Source of the DNA: Shewanella salipaludis
GTDB lineage: Bacteria; Pseudomonadota; Gammaproteobacteria; Enterobacterales; Shewanellaceae
Direction: 5' to 3'
Length of the DNA stretch: 64,000 bases
Assembly (NCBI RefSeq): GCF_012911865.1
Contig: NZ_JAAXYH010000002.1
Span: 248,001-312,000 of the forward strand
The first letter of the stretch is position 1; every line of letters starts with the position of its first letter. The translations under genes were made by a program, and so were the position numbers. Below, piece after piece: positions 16,881 to 27,626 of the stretch. Below the pieces are notes generated by a model, which did no database searches, was not told the origin of the DNA, and was given only the letters and a program-made list of their open reading frames with translations.

Positions 16881-17126
16881 GAATAACCCCTAATAAGCTG
16901 CTGGTTTAAATAAGGTAGTTGCTGGAACAAGAATCTGCCATTCGCTACCCCCGACTTGGGGTAGCAGACAAGCCCACTCCGGCATGCTTTACTTAAAACA
17001 ACGATCGCCTGTTACATTCGGTAACGAGCCTGGCCAGCGTCAGGTTAAATAAATGTATAAAACATTGAATATGAGCAGGTTAGCTAATAGCATGGCTAAA
17101 GATAATCACACCCATGGGTCGGTACT

Positions 17127-19337
17127 TTGAAGGCATTGCCATTCAACTTAGCCTCGGTCGAGGTTCATAAACTGAGCTTTGCCCTGTTGCTGGGCGCCTT
17201 GGGGCTGCTGAGTAATCTCTATCCCCTGCCGCTGTTTGCCAATGTCCAGCTCATACTGGGAAACATGGCTTATGTCATAGTGGCTGTGCTGTTGGGTCCC
17301 TGGTATGCCTTGGTCTCGGCCCTGTTATGTGCCACGGGGCTGATGCTTTCCTGGTCGAGCCCGCACGCTTACCCCATCTTTATCGCCGAGGCCCTGTGGC
17401 TGGGCTTTGCCAAACGCCGGGATATTTATGCCCTGTATGCCGGCATCTGTTACTGGTTGCTACTCGGGATGCCACTGACCTACCTCTATATCGGTCAGTT
17501 TACCGATCTGCCCAGGGAGCATATGCTGTTTGCCGTCATCAAACAGGGCGTCAACGGCCTCATCTACATCAGCCTGGGGGCCGTTGCCATACTCCTGGTG
17601 CCCGGGTTCTGGCATTTCAAGGGCAGGCTCAAAGAGAAGCGCAGGCGTAACTTCAGCACCCAGCTGACCTATATATTCACCCTGTTGCTCACCTCGAGCC
17701 TGCTGATTTCCATCTTGGTCTCCAATCATTTTTTCCTGGATAAACAACAAGTCTTACTCAAGCAAAACCTGCAGGATTCGGCGAATCATCTGGGACAGGC
17801 GACCCAGAATTATTTGGATAACCACCAAACAGTGATAGCCAATGCCGCTCACTGGCTCAGCCAGACGGGAGCGGATGAGGCGCTGAGACAACAACTGCTG
17901 TCCGGCCTGCATGACAGGTATCCCAGTTTCATCACCATGCTGATCGCCAACAGGCAAGGACAATTAGTGGCCGCCAGCCCTGAGTCGCACATGCAGGATG
18001 TCTCGATGCGGGACAAACAGTATTCGATTCAGGACAGGCCCTATTTCACCGAGGCCCTGTACAACAGGAAGACCTATCTGTCGTCGGTATTTCTCGGTCG
18101 GGGGTTCGGCAGCGATCCCATAGTCGCCATCAGCGCCCCCTTCTATCTCGGGGGCGAGCAGCAAGCGGCGGGGATCATCGAAGGCTCACTGGACGTGAGC
18201 CATTTTATCTCGATAGAGAAACAGAATATCGATCATCAACAGCAATCCATAGTGCTCATAGACGACAAGCACAAGGTCATCTACGCCTCCAAGCCACTGA
18301 AGCTCGCCCCCCTGAGCGAGTTTAACTATGCCCCGAGTGGCAAGTCTTATCAGACCAAGCTGGACATGCTGAACCTTGAAGATCTGAGTAGAGACAGTCC
18401 CGAGTATATTTTTTCCCGCCATAGGCTCGACAATGGCTGGCAGCTCTATGTGCTTGAGCCCTTCTCGCCCCTGCTGCAACTGGCGCAGCGGCTCTACCTG
18501 AATACCTTCCTGATCCTGATTGTTTCCCTGTTGTTCGCCTTCTACGTCACTAAGGTGGTGAGTAAACTGCTCACAGGGCCACTGGAAGTCATCGCCAGCA
18601 AGTTCAATAAGCTGAATAAGGAAGAGATCCAGGAGCAATTGCTCGATGAGCACTCGCCCTTGGAGGTCTTTCGCCTGTACCAGAAGCTAGTCAACAGCAA
18701 ACAACAATTGCTCCGCCATCAACTCGAATTGGAAGAAAAGGTCGCCATCAGGACCCATGAGCTGGAGCTGGCCAACGCCAAGCTCAAGCACCTGGCCGAG
18801 AAAGACTCACTCACAGGCCTGTATAATCGCCGCTATGCCGAGCAACGCTTCGGCGGGATCCAGGACTTTTGTGAACGTAACGATCAACCCATAGCCATCG
18901 CCATCCTGGACTTGGACCTGTTCAAGCAAGTCAACGACAACTACGGCCATGAGGGCGGCGATGAATGCCTGCGGGCGGTGGCCGAGCTGCTCAGGCATCA
19001 TTTTTGCCGTGACATAGACATAATCGCCAGATACGGTGGCGAAGAATTCATTCTGATACTGCCCCAATGCAATGTATTGAACATCGAGGAACACTTGGAG
19101 AAGTTCAGGGTAAAACTGACCCAATTGGTCATCACCTGTCCCCAGGGGAAACGCAGCTTCAGCATCACCACCAGCATTGGCGCCATCGTCGCCAGCGCCT
19201 GCTTCAGCGAGAACCTGGAAGACTGGGTGCGCCAGGCGGATATCAATCTCTACCGGGCCAAAAATGCCGGCCGTAACAGGATCAGCCTCAGCATACTGAC
19301 GCCGGCGACGGAAACCGGCACTCAGGAGCAGATCTGA
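17127..19337 (+). CDS. Membrane-bound diguanylate cyclase with Cache sensor
   Basis: 736 residues. An N-terminal block of about five membrane helices (10-175) is followed by another helix (about 183-205), a periplasmic double Cache-type sensor (about 210-440), a further helix (about 445-470), a HAMP-like/coiled-coil linker and a GGDEF domain (about 565-725). The active motif is GGEEF near residue 637, and RDID five residues earlier is an intact product-inhibition I-site. It should make cyclic di-GMP in response to an extracytoplasmic ligand. The start is TTG at 17127 with only a weak ribosome site, so the first residues are uncertain. It is transcribed away from the MscS-like gene. Confidence 0.85.
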   Translation: MKALPFNLASVEVHKLSFALLLGALGLLSNLYPLPLFANVQLILGNMAYVIVAVLLGPWYALVSALLCATGLMLSWSSPHAYPIFIAEALWLGFAKRRDIYALYAGICYWLLLGMPLTYLYIGQFTDLPREHMLFAVIKQGVNGLIYISLGAVAILLVPGFWHFKGRLKEKRRRNFSTQLTYIFTLLLTSSLLISILVSNHFFLDKQQVLLKQNLQDSANHLGQATQNYLDNHQTVIANAAHWLSQTGADEALRQQLLSGLHDRYPSFITMLIANRQGQLVAASPESHMQDVSMRDKQYSIQDRPYFTEALYNRKTYLSSVFLGRGFGSDPIVAISAPFYLGGEQQAAGIIEGSLDVSHFISIEKQNIDHQQQSIVLIDDKHKVIYASKPLKLAPLSEFNYAPSGKSYQTKLDMLNLEDLSRDSPEYIFSRHRLDNGWQLYVLEPFSPLLQLAQRLYLNTFLILIVSLLFAFYVTKVVSKLLTGPLEVIASKFNKLNKEEIQEQLLDEHSPLEVFRLYQKLVNSKQQLLRHQLELEEKVAIRTHELELANAKLKHLAEKDSLTGLYNRRYAEQRFGGIQDFCERNDQPIAIAILDLDLFKQVNDNYGHEGGDECLRAVAELLRHHFCRDIDIIARYGGEEFILILPQCNVLNIEEHLEKFRVKLTQLVITCPQGKRSFSITTSIGAIVASACFSENLEDWVRQADINLYRAKNAGRNRISLSILTPATETGTQEQI

Positions 19338-19376
19338 TTTATACTGCGGCCATTGCCTCAACCTAAAGTAACCCAA

Positions 19377-19898
19377 ATGCCATCAGCGGACTCCCATTCA
19401 AAGCTATCACCAACGCCCCCTGCCCCCCCTGAGGCGGCATGGCTTGGCAGGCCTTCGGCCAAGGTCGCCTTCTACCTGCCCAATCCGCCGCTGCTGGACC
19501 CGGGCTGGCAGCATACGGATGCGGATGCTGTGCCACGCCTCATCGCCCTCAACGGCAATCACTGGCGCAAGATCCTCACCATAATGGCGAAAATCTGTGC
19601 CCCGGATGATGATTGGCGCGCCTATCGCGACACCCAACTGCTGAAGCAAGATGAGCAAATTCGCATAGGGGCCGAGGCCCTGGTCGATGCCGACCGCCAC
19701 CTGGTATGCGGCGGTGTCGCCAGTCAGGCGCTGGGGCTCCATGGCACTCTGGGCCAAGCCTTGGATGACGCAGGCAAGCTGCTGCGAATCGACACCCAGG
19801 GAGGGCAGCGGGTGCTGCTGAGCCCCTACCCGGACTACCGCCAATATCCCAATCTGCTGCTAGCCAAGAGCCGTGACTGGCTCAGGGCGCAGCCCTGA
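19377..19898 (+). CDS. Conserved-looking hypothetical protein
   Basis: 173 residues, not assigned to a family. The N-terminus is proline-rich and probably flexible (SPTPPAPPEAAW); the rest looks globular with motifs IALNGNHWRKIL and AKICAPDDDW. No signal peptide or membrane helix. Start at ATG 19377, 39 bases after the diguanylate cyclase stop, so it may be read from the same transcript. Convergent with nadE, sharing the hairpin at 19911-19943. Confidence 0.65.
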   Translation: MPSADSHSKLSPTPPAPPEAAWLGRPSAKVAFYLPNPPLLDPGWQHTDADAVPRLIALNGNHWRKILTIMAKICAPDDDWRAYRDTQLLKQDEQIRIGAEALVDADRHLVCGGVASQALGLHGTLGQALDDAGKLLRIDTQGGQRVLLSPYPDYRQYPNLLLAKSRDWLRAQP

Positions 19899-19910
19899 AA
19901 ACCGGCCAAT

Positions 19911-19943
19911 AAAAAAGGCGCCGGGTATGACTACCGGGCGCCT
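19911..19943 (-). terminator. Terminator of nadE
   Basis: On the minus strand AGGCGCCCGGTAG...CGGCGCCT folds into a GC-rich hairpin followed by TTTTTT. It lies 34 bases after the nadE stop. Confidence 0.8.
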
Positions 19944-19976
19944 CGCTGTCTATGCCAAAAGCATTTGCCAGAAGCA

Positions 19977-20807
19977 TTAGTCGTACAAGGTAGGGATCGG
20001 CTGACGCTTATGTTGGGTCGCCCGGTAGATGCCGATCAGCTTATCTTCGACCGCCTTATCCACTACCCTGCCTTCGAGGAAATCGTCTATCTGGTCATAA
20101 CTCAGCCCCAGCGCGACTTCGTCTTCCAGCTGGGGCCTGTCACATTCCAGATCCGCCGTCGGTGCCTTATGCACCAGGATGTCGGGGGCGCCGAGGAACT
20201 TGGCGAGCTGACGTACCTGACGTTTGTTGAGACCGAACAGGGGCGCCAAGTCGCAGGCGCCATCGCCCCACTTGGTATAAAACCCGGTGAGATTCTCGGC
20301 GCTGTGATCCGTGCCCACCACCAGCCCACCCAGGAGGCCGGCGATTTCATACTGGGCCACCATACGCATCCTGGCCTTGACGTTGCCTTTGACGAAATCT
20401 ATCTTCTCGGTCCCGGGCAAGCCGACGGCGGCCTCCCTGAGCCCCAACAGGGTCGATTCGTGGATGCTGTCGACCCCCGGATGTACATTGACAGTCACCA
20501 GCCTGGATGGCTGGATGAAGCGGCAGGCCATCTGGGCCTCGTCTTCATCCTTCTGTTCCCGGTAAGGTAATCTGACGGCGATGAATTGGTATTCGCCGGT
20601 CGCCGGCTCCTGGTTCAGGGACGTCACCGCCAACTGACACAGACGGCCGGCCAGCGAGGAATCGACACCGCCGCTGATCCCCAGCACCAGGGTATGGGTA
20701 TGGGATGCCTGCAGCTTAGCCTTGATGAAGTCGACACGCCTCTGCACTTCATACTCGGCATCGATCGCCTTGAGCACCTTCATTTCTTTCAGGATTTGTC
20801 CTTTCAC
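19977..20807 (-). CDS. nadE: NH3-dependent NAD+ synthetase
   Basis: 276 residues. The PP-loop motif [15 protein letters not shown] activates deamido-NAD by adenylation before amidation with ammonia. Further family sequence: [26 protein letters not shown] (quoted here as [12 protein letters not shown]) and [12 protein letters not shown]. No glutaminase domain, so it is the ammonia-dependent type. A GTG start at 20807 (MKGQILKEM) is chosen because GGAG lies 6 bases upstream and Shewanella-like homologues, as I recall them, start there; a GTG at 20819 is the longer option. Confidence 0.93.
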   Translation of the reverse strand: MKGQILKEMKVLKAIDAEYEVQRRVDFIKAKLQASHTHTLVLGISGGVDSSLAGRLCQLAVTSLNQEPATGEYQFIAVRLPYREQKDEDEAQMACRFIQPSRLVTVNVHPGVDSIHESTLLGLREAAVGLPGTEKIDFVKGNVKARMRMVAQYEIAGLLGGLVVGTDHSAENLTGFYTKWGDGACDLAPLFGLNKRQVRQLAKFLGAPDILVHKAPTADLECDRPQLEDEVALGLSYDQIDDFLEGRVVDKAVEDKLIGIYRATQHKRQPIPTLYD

Positions 20808-20952
20808 GAGCCACTCCACTAGGTTTGTTCTGTCTGTTTTACCGGCAACTGGATCAGGCCGCGGGCCATTCCTGTCTGCCGTCTCGAATGCTCCAAATTT
20901 AGCATTTATTTGCCCGGGCCTGAACTGCTAATTACCTGCCGGGGAAGGACAA

Positions 20953-20984
20953 ATAAAAAAAGACGATCATCAAGGATCGTCTCA
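20953..20984 (-). terminator. Terminator of gsk
   Basis: Stem AGACGATC/GATCGTCT with a 6-base loop, followed on the minus strand by seven T. It begins 28 bases after the gsk stop. Confidence 0.85.
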
Positions 20985-21011
20985 GTCTCTGCGCCTGGCT
21001 AACGGCGGCGG

Positions 21012-22316
21012 CTATCTTTCCCAGTATGCCTCTTCCAGGCTGTCTTCCCGCTCCGGCAGGCCACGGGATAACCTGGGGCTATGCTGGGCCAGCACTTCGT
21101 AGGCGACCCGGTTGGCATATTTGCAGATCTGTGAGAAGGAGGAATAGCACAGGCCGTCGCGCTTATGTTTGCTCGAGCCGGGCACATTGGTCTTGTGGAA
21201 GGTGTTGGCGGCCAAATCATGCAGCAAGGCAGACAGGGCACCATCGCCGGCGCCGTTGGTGTTGCGGATCTGCTCGGGACCACCCATGTAAGGCGAAATA
21301 TGGGCGTACACCTTGAGCGGCGTCTGGCAGTCCTGCTTCAATTGCGGGCGCGAGAACTCGTAACGGTTGAACTCTGGGATGGCGCCCGGCAACAGGGTAT
21401 GGCTGGTGCTGCGCTTTTCTGACTCTTCGGTATAGCCCGCGGTATACAGGCCTATGGGGCCGGCAGTCGTCAGCACCATGTCGCACCACTCGAGCGCGGC
21501 TTCGCTGGCCAACAGGGGATCGCTGAAGCCGGTCAGGGCCTCGCCTTCATCTTCGTTCATCGCCAGCACTGTGACGTTTTCCTTGATGAAATTCTGCCAC
21601 CACTTGGGATCTTCTTCGATGAGAAAACGTGTGCCCAGGGTCAGTACCACGGGCACCTCGGCTTGCTTGGCGTATTCTATGGCACACATGGCCGCCTCTG
21701 TGATGCGATCGCCACCGCTGGCACGCATCAGGTAGGCCGTCAGTACCAGGGCCGAGCTGCCTTTGACCACGGTCTCGTCGATATACTCAGGGGTCAGTTT
21801 ATCCATGGCGCCCTTGCTGATGGCGAAGGTGCGTTCGCCACAGGCAGAGATCAGGGTGAAACAACGCCCTATGGGACCATCGACGGGCTGCAGGTAGTTG
21901 AGATCGACCTTGGACGAGGTATGGCACAGGTAACGATAGGCATAGCTGCCCACTTCGATATTCTGGCTCATCACCCCGAACAGCACTGACTTGTCGTCGG
22001 CCAGTATCGAGTAGTTGTGTACCGTGTTGCCTATGGTGCCGCCGGCAAACTCATCGCTGATCAGCTCCTGACGCTTGAGCTCCTGGTAGAGCGCATGGGC
22101 TTGCTCGTCATCTATCAGGGTGGAGTTGCCCTTGGGCAAGCCATAGCGAGCCAGCAGCTCGTCTTCGACCTTGGCTTCGATATCCACCAGCGTCTGATCT
22201 ATGCCACAGACATAGGCGGAGAAGGCCTGGGGTTGCTGGGTCAATTGCTCAAGCAAGGGATCACGGGTTTTGACGGGAAAGTAATGCTTGGACTTACGCT
22301 GACCGGGAAACTTCAT
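21012..22316 (-). CDS. gsk: Inosine-guanosine kinase
   Basis: 434 residues, the length I recall for E. coli Gsk. A PfkB-type sugar kinase fold with GGTIGNTVHNYS near the substrate site and the anion hole/catalytic base motif NTNGAGDGALSALLHD near the C-terminus. It phosphorylates inosine and guanosine to IMP and GMP in purine salvage. Start at ATG 22316 (MKFPGQRKSKHYFP), preceded by GAGAGAG; the frame is open for another 60 codons but without family support. Its position beside adk matches the E. coli adk-hemH-aes-gsk neighbourhood minus the middle genes. Confidence 0.93.
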   Translation of the reverse strand: MKFPGQRKSKHYFPVKTRDPLLEQLTQQPQAFSAYVCGIDQTLVDIEAKVEDELLARYGLPKGNSTLIDDEQAHALYQELKRQELISDEFAGGTIGNTVHNYSILADDKSVLFGVMSQNIEVGSYAYRYLCHTSSKVDLNYLQPVDGPIGRCFTLISACGERTFAISKGAMDKLTPEYIDETVVKGSSALVLTAYLMRASGGDRITEAAMCAIEYAKQAEVPVVLTLGTRFLIEEDPKWWQNFIKENVTVLAMNEDEGEALTGFSDPLLASEAALEWCDMVLTTAGPIGLYTAGYTEESEKRSTSHTLLPGAIPEFNRYEFSRPQLKQDCQTPLKVYAHISPYMGGPEQIRNTNGAGDGALSALLHDLAANTFHKTNVPGSSKHKRDGLCYSSFSQICKYANRVAYEVLAQHSPRLSRGLPEREDSLEEAYWER

Positions 22317-22540
22317 ACTGGGTTCTCTCTCGCTGGCATCCATGCAAACCGGACTCCGAACAGGCAAGCACAGCCTCGAAGTCCCTGATAATTGTGATTG
22401 TAGACCAAACGCTGTAACCACTGCGGCCGGTCGAATGGCGGCAGATTCTATCACAAAAATCCGCCGGCGCCAGACTAACCCAGGCCTTGGCGACAATTAT
22501 CCACGGCGATTGTGCCTGAGTGTGAGCCAGAGTTTATTAT

Positions 22541-22567
22541 TCAGGCTTATTCAGGCTTATTCAGGCT
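22541..22567. repeat. Short 10-bp tandem repeat
   Basis: Three units of TCAGGCTTAT, the last one imperfect (TCAGGCTGAG), between gsk and adk. Preceded by a partial unit TTTATTAT. No coding role. Confidence 0.7.
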
Positions 22568-22630
22568 GAGTGGCGGCCAAGCGGGCACGATCAGCCCGGG
22601 TGGCGAGTGCCCAGCGCTACGAGCGCCCAT

Positions 22631-22660
22631 AAAAAAAGCCTGCAACTGAGGCAGGCTTTC
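22631..22660 (-). terminator. Terminator of adk
   Basis: Perfect 9-bp stem AAAGCCTGC/GCAGGCTTT with a 7-base loop, followed on the minus strand by a T run. Starts 23 bases after the adk stop. Confidence 0.9.
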
Positions 22661-22682
22661 GACAGACTTATCGGTGGGACGC

Positions 22683-23360
<678 letters not shown>

Positions 23361-23465
23361 TTAGGGCGGCGATCTTCGCACAATTGGCCGCCATTTAGAA
23401 GGGGATGAGCTCGACTTTAGCTCGAGGATGGGAGCCAGCCCACCCTCGACGGGCCCGGCGGAGCC

Positions 23466-24326
23466 TCAATAAAGCAAGCTGTAGAACTGACGCCGATACT
23501 GATTGGCGACGCCATGGCCCTGACCCAAGGCGGTCAGGATTTCCATAAACACTTGTTTAACATCGCCATTGAGTGCCGTCATGTCCTGCCTGAGCACGGC
23601 CAGCAGAGAACCCAGCGCCTCATCGTCCCTATGGGCCTGGTGCAGCGCCCGCGCCAATGCGATCAAGAGCGTCAAATCGTCCGGTGTCTGCGCCAGCTTC
23701 TGTTGCAGCTCGCGGATTTCCGGCGTATCGGCCGCCTCCAGTGCCAAAGCCAGCTTGGCCTTCAGGCTCTGATAGTAGCCGTCCTGATCCGCCAGGCCTA
23801 TCTTGTCGAGCAAGGCCGCGGCGGCGGTGTAATCTTCCTGCTGCAGGTACACATCGGCAAGCACCAGGCTGATTTCGGCGGTCGTCGACTGGCTCTGGGC
23901 CTCCTTGAGCAGCACCTGTGCCGTCGACAGCATCTCGTCGCTGACCTCGGGCTGCGCCAGCAGGGCCTTGGCCTCGTCCAGCTGCAATTGCCATACCGGC
24001 GGCAGATACTTGTCCAGCATTATGCCTATCTGCTGCTCGTCCTGCAGCCCGGCGAAACCGTCTACCGGCTGGCCCTTGTCCAGTACCAGGGTCGTAGGCA
24101 GACTCTGAATGCGGAAGTAGCTGGCGATCTCCATTTCCGCTTCGCAGTCGACCTTCGCCAGCAGGAAACGTCCGGCATGCTGCTGCGCCAGGGCTTCCAA
24201 CCTGTGGGCCATGGCCAGGCTGTCGGCTTGTTGTTCGGCCCAAAACACCAGCACTACCACCTGCTGCATCGAGGCATCGACGACTTGCTGTATGTTGTCT
24301 TTGGTGAGATTAAGGACGTTTTCCAT
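23466..24326 (-). CDS. cnoX: CnoX/YbbN-type thioredoxin-TPR co-chaperone
   Basis: 286 residues. A thioredoxin fold (about 1-110) is followed by TPR-like helices (about 115-286; LLKEAQSQSTTAEISLVLADV region and PEIRELQQKLAQTPDDLTLL). The usual CxxC is absent: FWAEQQADS occupies its place. Cys61 in KVDCEAEME matches the position of the single redox-active Cys recalled for E. coli CnoX. CnoX holds unfolding substrates under hypochlorous stress and hands them to GroEL/DnaK. It lies between adk and htpG, so it is in a protein-quality-control context. Confidence 0.85.
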   Translation of the reverse strand: MENVLNLTKDNIQQVVDASMQQVVVLVFWAEQQADSLAMAHRLEALAQQHAGRFLLAKVDCEAEMEIASYFRIQSLPTTLVLDKGQPVDGFAGLQDEQQIGIMLDKYLPPVWQLQLDEAKALLAQPEVSDEMLSTAQVLLKEAQSQSTTAEISLVLADVYLQQEDYTAAAALLDKIGLADQDGYYQSLKAKLALALEAADTPEIRELQQKLAQTPDDLTLLIALARALHQAHRDDEALGSLLAVLRQDMTALNGDVKQVFMEILTALGQGHGVANQYRRQFYSLLY

Positions 24327-24406
24327 AGCCTTTCCTAAAAAGAATGGCGGTAACAGGTACCGCCATGTTGATCCCCGGGCAGGAGGCCAAGCGCCTCCAT
24401 GCCCTG

Positions 24407-26320
24407 TTACTTAATGCTAGCCAACAACATCTGATTCATCAGCTTGATGAAGGCAGAAGGATCCGCCAGGCTGCCCTTTTCAGACAATTGTGCCTGCTGC
24501 AGCATGAGTTCGGCCCAGTCTTTGAACAGGCTTTCGTCCTGCTGCCCATCCAGATGCGCCATCAGAGGATGGCTCGGGTTGATCTCGAAGGTAGGCTTGA
24601 CCTCGGGCACGGCTTGACCCGCGGCCTGCATCAGTTTGATCATCTGGGTCGACATCTCGCCTTCACCTGCAACCACACAGGCCGGTGTGTCTGTCAGGCG
24701 ACTGGTGACCTTGACGTCGGCCACCTTGTCGGCCAGCGCCGTCTTCAAACGTTCGACCAGGGAAGCTGACTCGCTCGCCAGCTTCTCGGCCGCTTCTTTC
24801 TCGGCCGCATCTTCCAGCTCGCCCAGTTCCAGATCGCCTCGGGTAACAGAGTGGAGTTTCTTCTCCTTGTATTCGGTCAGGTGGTTGATCAACCACTCGT
24901 CGATGCGCTCGGACATCAGCAGCACTTCTATGCCTTTCTTGCGCAGCAGCTCCAGATGCGGGCTGTTGGCGGCGGCTTCATAACTGTCGGCGACTATGTA
25001 GTAGATCTTGTCCTGGCCTTCCTTCATGCGGCCGATATAGTCATCCAGCGACACTGTGGTGGCCGCAGAATCCGTATGGGTCGAGGCGAAGCGCAGCAGA
25101 CCCGAGATGCGTTCACGGTTGGCGAAGTCTTCCGCCGGGCCTTCTTTCAGTACCTGGCCAAACTCGGCCCAGAATTGCTGGTACTTGTCGGCATCGTCTT
25201 TGGCCAGCTTCTCCAGCATGCCCAGCACCCGCTTGGTGATACCGACACGCATCGCCTTGGTCACCTGGTTGTCCTGGAGGATTTCCCGCGACACGTTCAG
25301 CGGCAGATCGTTGGAGTCGATCAGGCCGTGGACGAATCTCAGGTAAGATGGCATGAACTGCTCAGCGTCGTCCATGATGAATACCCGCTGGACGAAGAGT
25401 TTCAGCCCATGTTTGCGATCCCGGTTCCACATGTCCCAGGGCGCCTTGGCAGGAATGTACAACATGCTGGTGTATTCCTGCTTGCCTTCGACCCTGTTGT
25501 GGCTCCACAGCAGGGGATCTGTGAAGTCATGGGAGATATGCTTGTAAAACTCCCGGTATTCTTCGTCGCTGATGTCGGACTTGCTGCGGGTCCACAGGGC
25601 GGTAGCCTTGTTCATCACCTGCCACTCACCTTCGGTGGCCGGGATCTTCTCGCCATCTTCACCCTCGCGCTCCGGGGTGCCGGGCTGGAACATCTCGACT
25701 GGCACTGAGATGTGATCCGAGTACTTGGTGATGATGGAGCGCAGGCGCCAATCATCGGCAAATTCTTTTTCTTCGTCGCGCAGGTACAGGGTGATTTCGG
25801 TGCCGCGGCTCGCCTTGGTGATGGTCTCGACCGTGAAGTTGCCCTCGCCTTCGGATTCCCACAACACGCCTTCGTCGGCGTCGTGTCCGGCCGCACGGGT
25901 ACGCACAGAGACTTTCTTGGCTACGATAAAGGCGGAATAGAAACCGACACCGAATTGACCTATCAGCTGGGAATCCTTGGAGGCTTCACCCGAGAGGTTC
26001 TTGAAGAACTCGGCGGTGCCCGACTTGGCTATGGTACCCAAGTGCTCGATCACGGCATCACGTGTCATGCCGACGCCGTTGTCTTCTATGGTGACAGTGC
26101 CCTTGTCCTTGTCTGTGCTGATCCTGACTCTCAGCTCGCCTTCGCCTTCGTATAAAGCATCATTGGTCAGAGCCAGATAACGCAACTTGTCCGCCGCATC
26201 GGCAGCATTGGACACGAGTTCACGCAAGAAAATTTCTTTGTTGGAATACAAAGAGTGGATCATCAACTGTAACAGCTGTTTGACTTCAGTTTGAAAACCA
26301 TGAGTTTCTTGATGTGACAT
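24407..26320 (-). CDS. htpG: Molecular chaperone HtpG (Hsp90)
   Basis: 637 residues. The GHKL ATPase domain shows [22 protein letters not shown] and [12 protein letters not shown] middle domain ([12 protein letters not shown]-like stretch VQRVFIMDD) and a C-terminal dimerisation domain follow. Start at ATG 26320 ([12 protein letters not shown]); an upstream in-frame start has no support. A near-perfect sigma-32 promoter lies 70-97 bases upstream, so it belongs to the heat-shock regulon. Works in the cytoplasm with DnaK. Confidence 0.97.
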   Translation of the reverse strand: MSHQETHGFQTEVKQLLQLMIHSLYSNKEIFLRELVSNAADAADKLRYLALTNDALYEGEGELRVRISTDKDKGTVTIEDNGVGMTRDAVIEHLGTIAKSGTAEFFKNLSGEASKDSQLIGQFGVGFYSAFIVAKKVSVRTRAAGHDADEGVLWESEGEGNFTVETITKASRGTEITLYLRDEEKEFADDWRLRSIITKYSDHISVPVEMFQPGTPEREGEDGEKIPATEGEWQVMNKATALWTRSKSDISDEEYREFYKHISHDFTDPLLWSHNRVEGKQEYTSMLYIPAKAPWDMWNRDRKHGLKLFVQRVFIMDDAEQFMPSYLRFVHGLIDSNDLPLNVSREILQDNQVTKAMRVGITKRVLGMLEKLAKDDADKYQQFWAEFGQVLKEGPAEDFANRERISGLLRFASTHTDSAATTVSLDDYIGRMKEGQDKIYYIVADSYEAAANSPHLELLRKKGIEVLLMSERIDEWLINHLTEYKEKKLHSVTRGDLELGELEDAAEKEAAEKLASESASLVERLKTALADKVADVKVTSRLTDTPACVVAGEGEMSTQMIKLMQAAGQAVPEVKPTFEINPSHPLMAHLDGQQDESLFKDWAELMLQQAQLSEKGSLADPSAFIKLMNQMLLASIK

Positions 26321-26389
26321 GAAATTTTCCCTTGTTGTTACCAAAATAAGTATTACCCAAGCGCCGTAAATCAGTCGCCGATGTTACAG

Positions 26390-26417
26390 AAATGGGGCTC
26401 AAAATGGCTTTTTCAAG
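26390..26417 (-). promoter_or_regulatory. Sigma-32 heat-shock promoter of htpG
   Basis: On the minus strand CTTGAAA, a 13-base spacer, then CCCCATTT. This equals the sigma-32 (RpoH) consensus CTTGAAA-N13-15-CCCCATNT at every defined base. Confidence 0.9.
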
Positions 26418-26457
26418 GGGAGAAAATGAATCTCTGCCCAACTGACTAAAAAGGCAA

Positions 26458-26482
26458 CAAAAAGCCCGGTATTACCCGGGCT
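26458..26482 (-). terminator. Terminator of recR
   Basis: On the minus strand AAGCCCGGGTAATACCGGGCTT, a 9-bp stem, followed by TTTGTT. Begins 38 bases after the recR stop. Confidence 0.75.
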
Positions 26483-26519
26483 TGGATGTCACTCATGACT
26501 CGGCGCAGCCGCAGTCAGC

Positions 26520-27119
26520 TCAGAGTGGCAGACGGCCGTTGAAAGACAGCGCCAGGGTGGTGCTGTCGACATACTCCAACTCGCCCCCCACAGGCACCCC
26601 ATGGGCGATGCGGCTGATGCTGACCTCATAGCGCCTGGCGATGTCTGCGATGAAGTGGGCCGTGGCATCGCCTTCGACCGTAGGGTTGGTGGCCAAAATA
26701 AGTTCAGTCACCTCGCCCTCGGCCAGGTGTTGCTCCAGCCGTGCCAACCCAAGTTCCTCCGGGCCGACCCCATCCAGGGGGGACAGATGCCCCAGCAGCA
26801 CGAAGTAACGGCCGTTGAAATGGCCGCCGGCTTCTATCGCCAGCACATCCGCCGGGGTCTCGACCACGCAGATGATGCCGGCCCGGCCGCGCTTGGCGCT
26901 GGCACAGATGGGGCATAGGCTTTCTTCGGTAAAAGTGCGGCAGGACTGGCAATGGCCCACATCACTCATGGCACTGCCCAGGGCCGTAGCCAGCTTGAGT
27001 CCGGCACGTCTGTCCCGCTCCAGCAGTTGGAAAGCCATGCGCTGCGCCGACTTGGGGCCGACGCCGGGTAAACAACGCAACGACTGAATGAGCTCATCGA
27101 CCAGGGGACTGAATTTCAT
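26520..27119 (-). CDS. recR: Recombination mediator RecR
   Basis: 199 residues. Helix-hairpin-helix ([17 protein letters not shown]), a C4 zinc finger ([16 protein letters not shown]) and a Toprim domain ([15 protein letters not shown]). It acts with RecO/RecF to load RecA onto gapped DNA. It starts 12 bases after the ybaB stop, and the ybaB-recR pairing is widely conserved. Confidence 0.96.
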   Translation of the reverse strand: MKFSPLVDELIQSLRCLPGVGPKSAQRMAFQLLERDRRAGLKLATALGSAMSDVGHCQSCRTFTEESLCPICASAKRGRAGIICVVETPADVLAIEAGGHFNGRYFVLLGHLSPLDGVGPEELGLARLEQHLAEGEVTELILATNPTVEGDATAHFIADIARRYEVSISRIAHGVPVGGELEYVDSTTLALSFNGRLPL

Positions 27120-27131
27120 GGACAGCCTCGA

Positions 27132-27461
27132 TTAGAAAGGCATTTTCATGCCGGGTGGCAACTGCATGCCGCCGGTCACTTCGGCCATCTTGGCCTTCTG
27201 GTTTTCTTCGATACGGCGCGTGGCATCGTTACAGGCGGCGGCGATCAGGTCTTCCAGCATTTCCTTGTCATCTTCCATCAGGCTGGGATCGATTTCGACC
27301 TTACGCACTGTGTGGCTGCCGGTCATGGTCACTTTCACCAGGCCGGCACCGGATTCGCCCGTCATTTCCATGCGGGCGATTTCTTCCTGCACCTTGGCCA
27401 TTTTATCTTGCATCATTTGGGCTTGCTTCATCAGATTGCCCATTCCGCCTTTTCCAAACAT
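27132..27461 (-). CDS. ybaB: Nucleoid-associated protein YbaB/EbfC
   Basis: 109 residues. [19 protein letters not shown] and the C-terminal [11 protein letters not shown] closely follow the E. coli protein. A small dimeric DNA-binding protein of the nucleoid. Start placed at ATG 27461, which fits the family and has GAGA at good spacing; an ATG two codons earlier is nearly on top of the ribosome site. Located between dnaX and recR. Confidence 0.95.
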   Translation of the reverse strand: MFGKGGMGNLMKQAQMMQDKMAKVQEEIARMEMTGESGAGLVKVTMTGSHTVRKVEIDPSLMEDDKEMLEDLIAAACNDATRRIEENQKAKMAEVTGGMQLPPGMKMPF

Positions 27462-27626
27462 AGTCATATCTCTTCAATTAGGGTTGTTAGCAACCGGTCA
27501 AAGTTGGCTAATCTTACTTAAAAAAAATGGATTGGCAACGACTGCCGCCATCCAGGCTTATTTCACATGCATCATTTAACACGGGTAAGCTAACCCAGGC
27601 TGACTCGAACATCAGCCTGCTGCAGA

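Noticed and set aside
27596-27619. Terminator between dnaX and ybaB
   Set aside because: An 8-bp hairpin (CAGGCTGA/TCAGCCTG) exists but without T run, and dnaX-ybaB-recR are usually co-transcribed.
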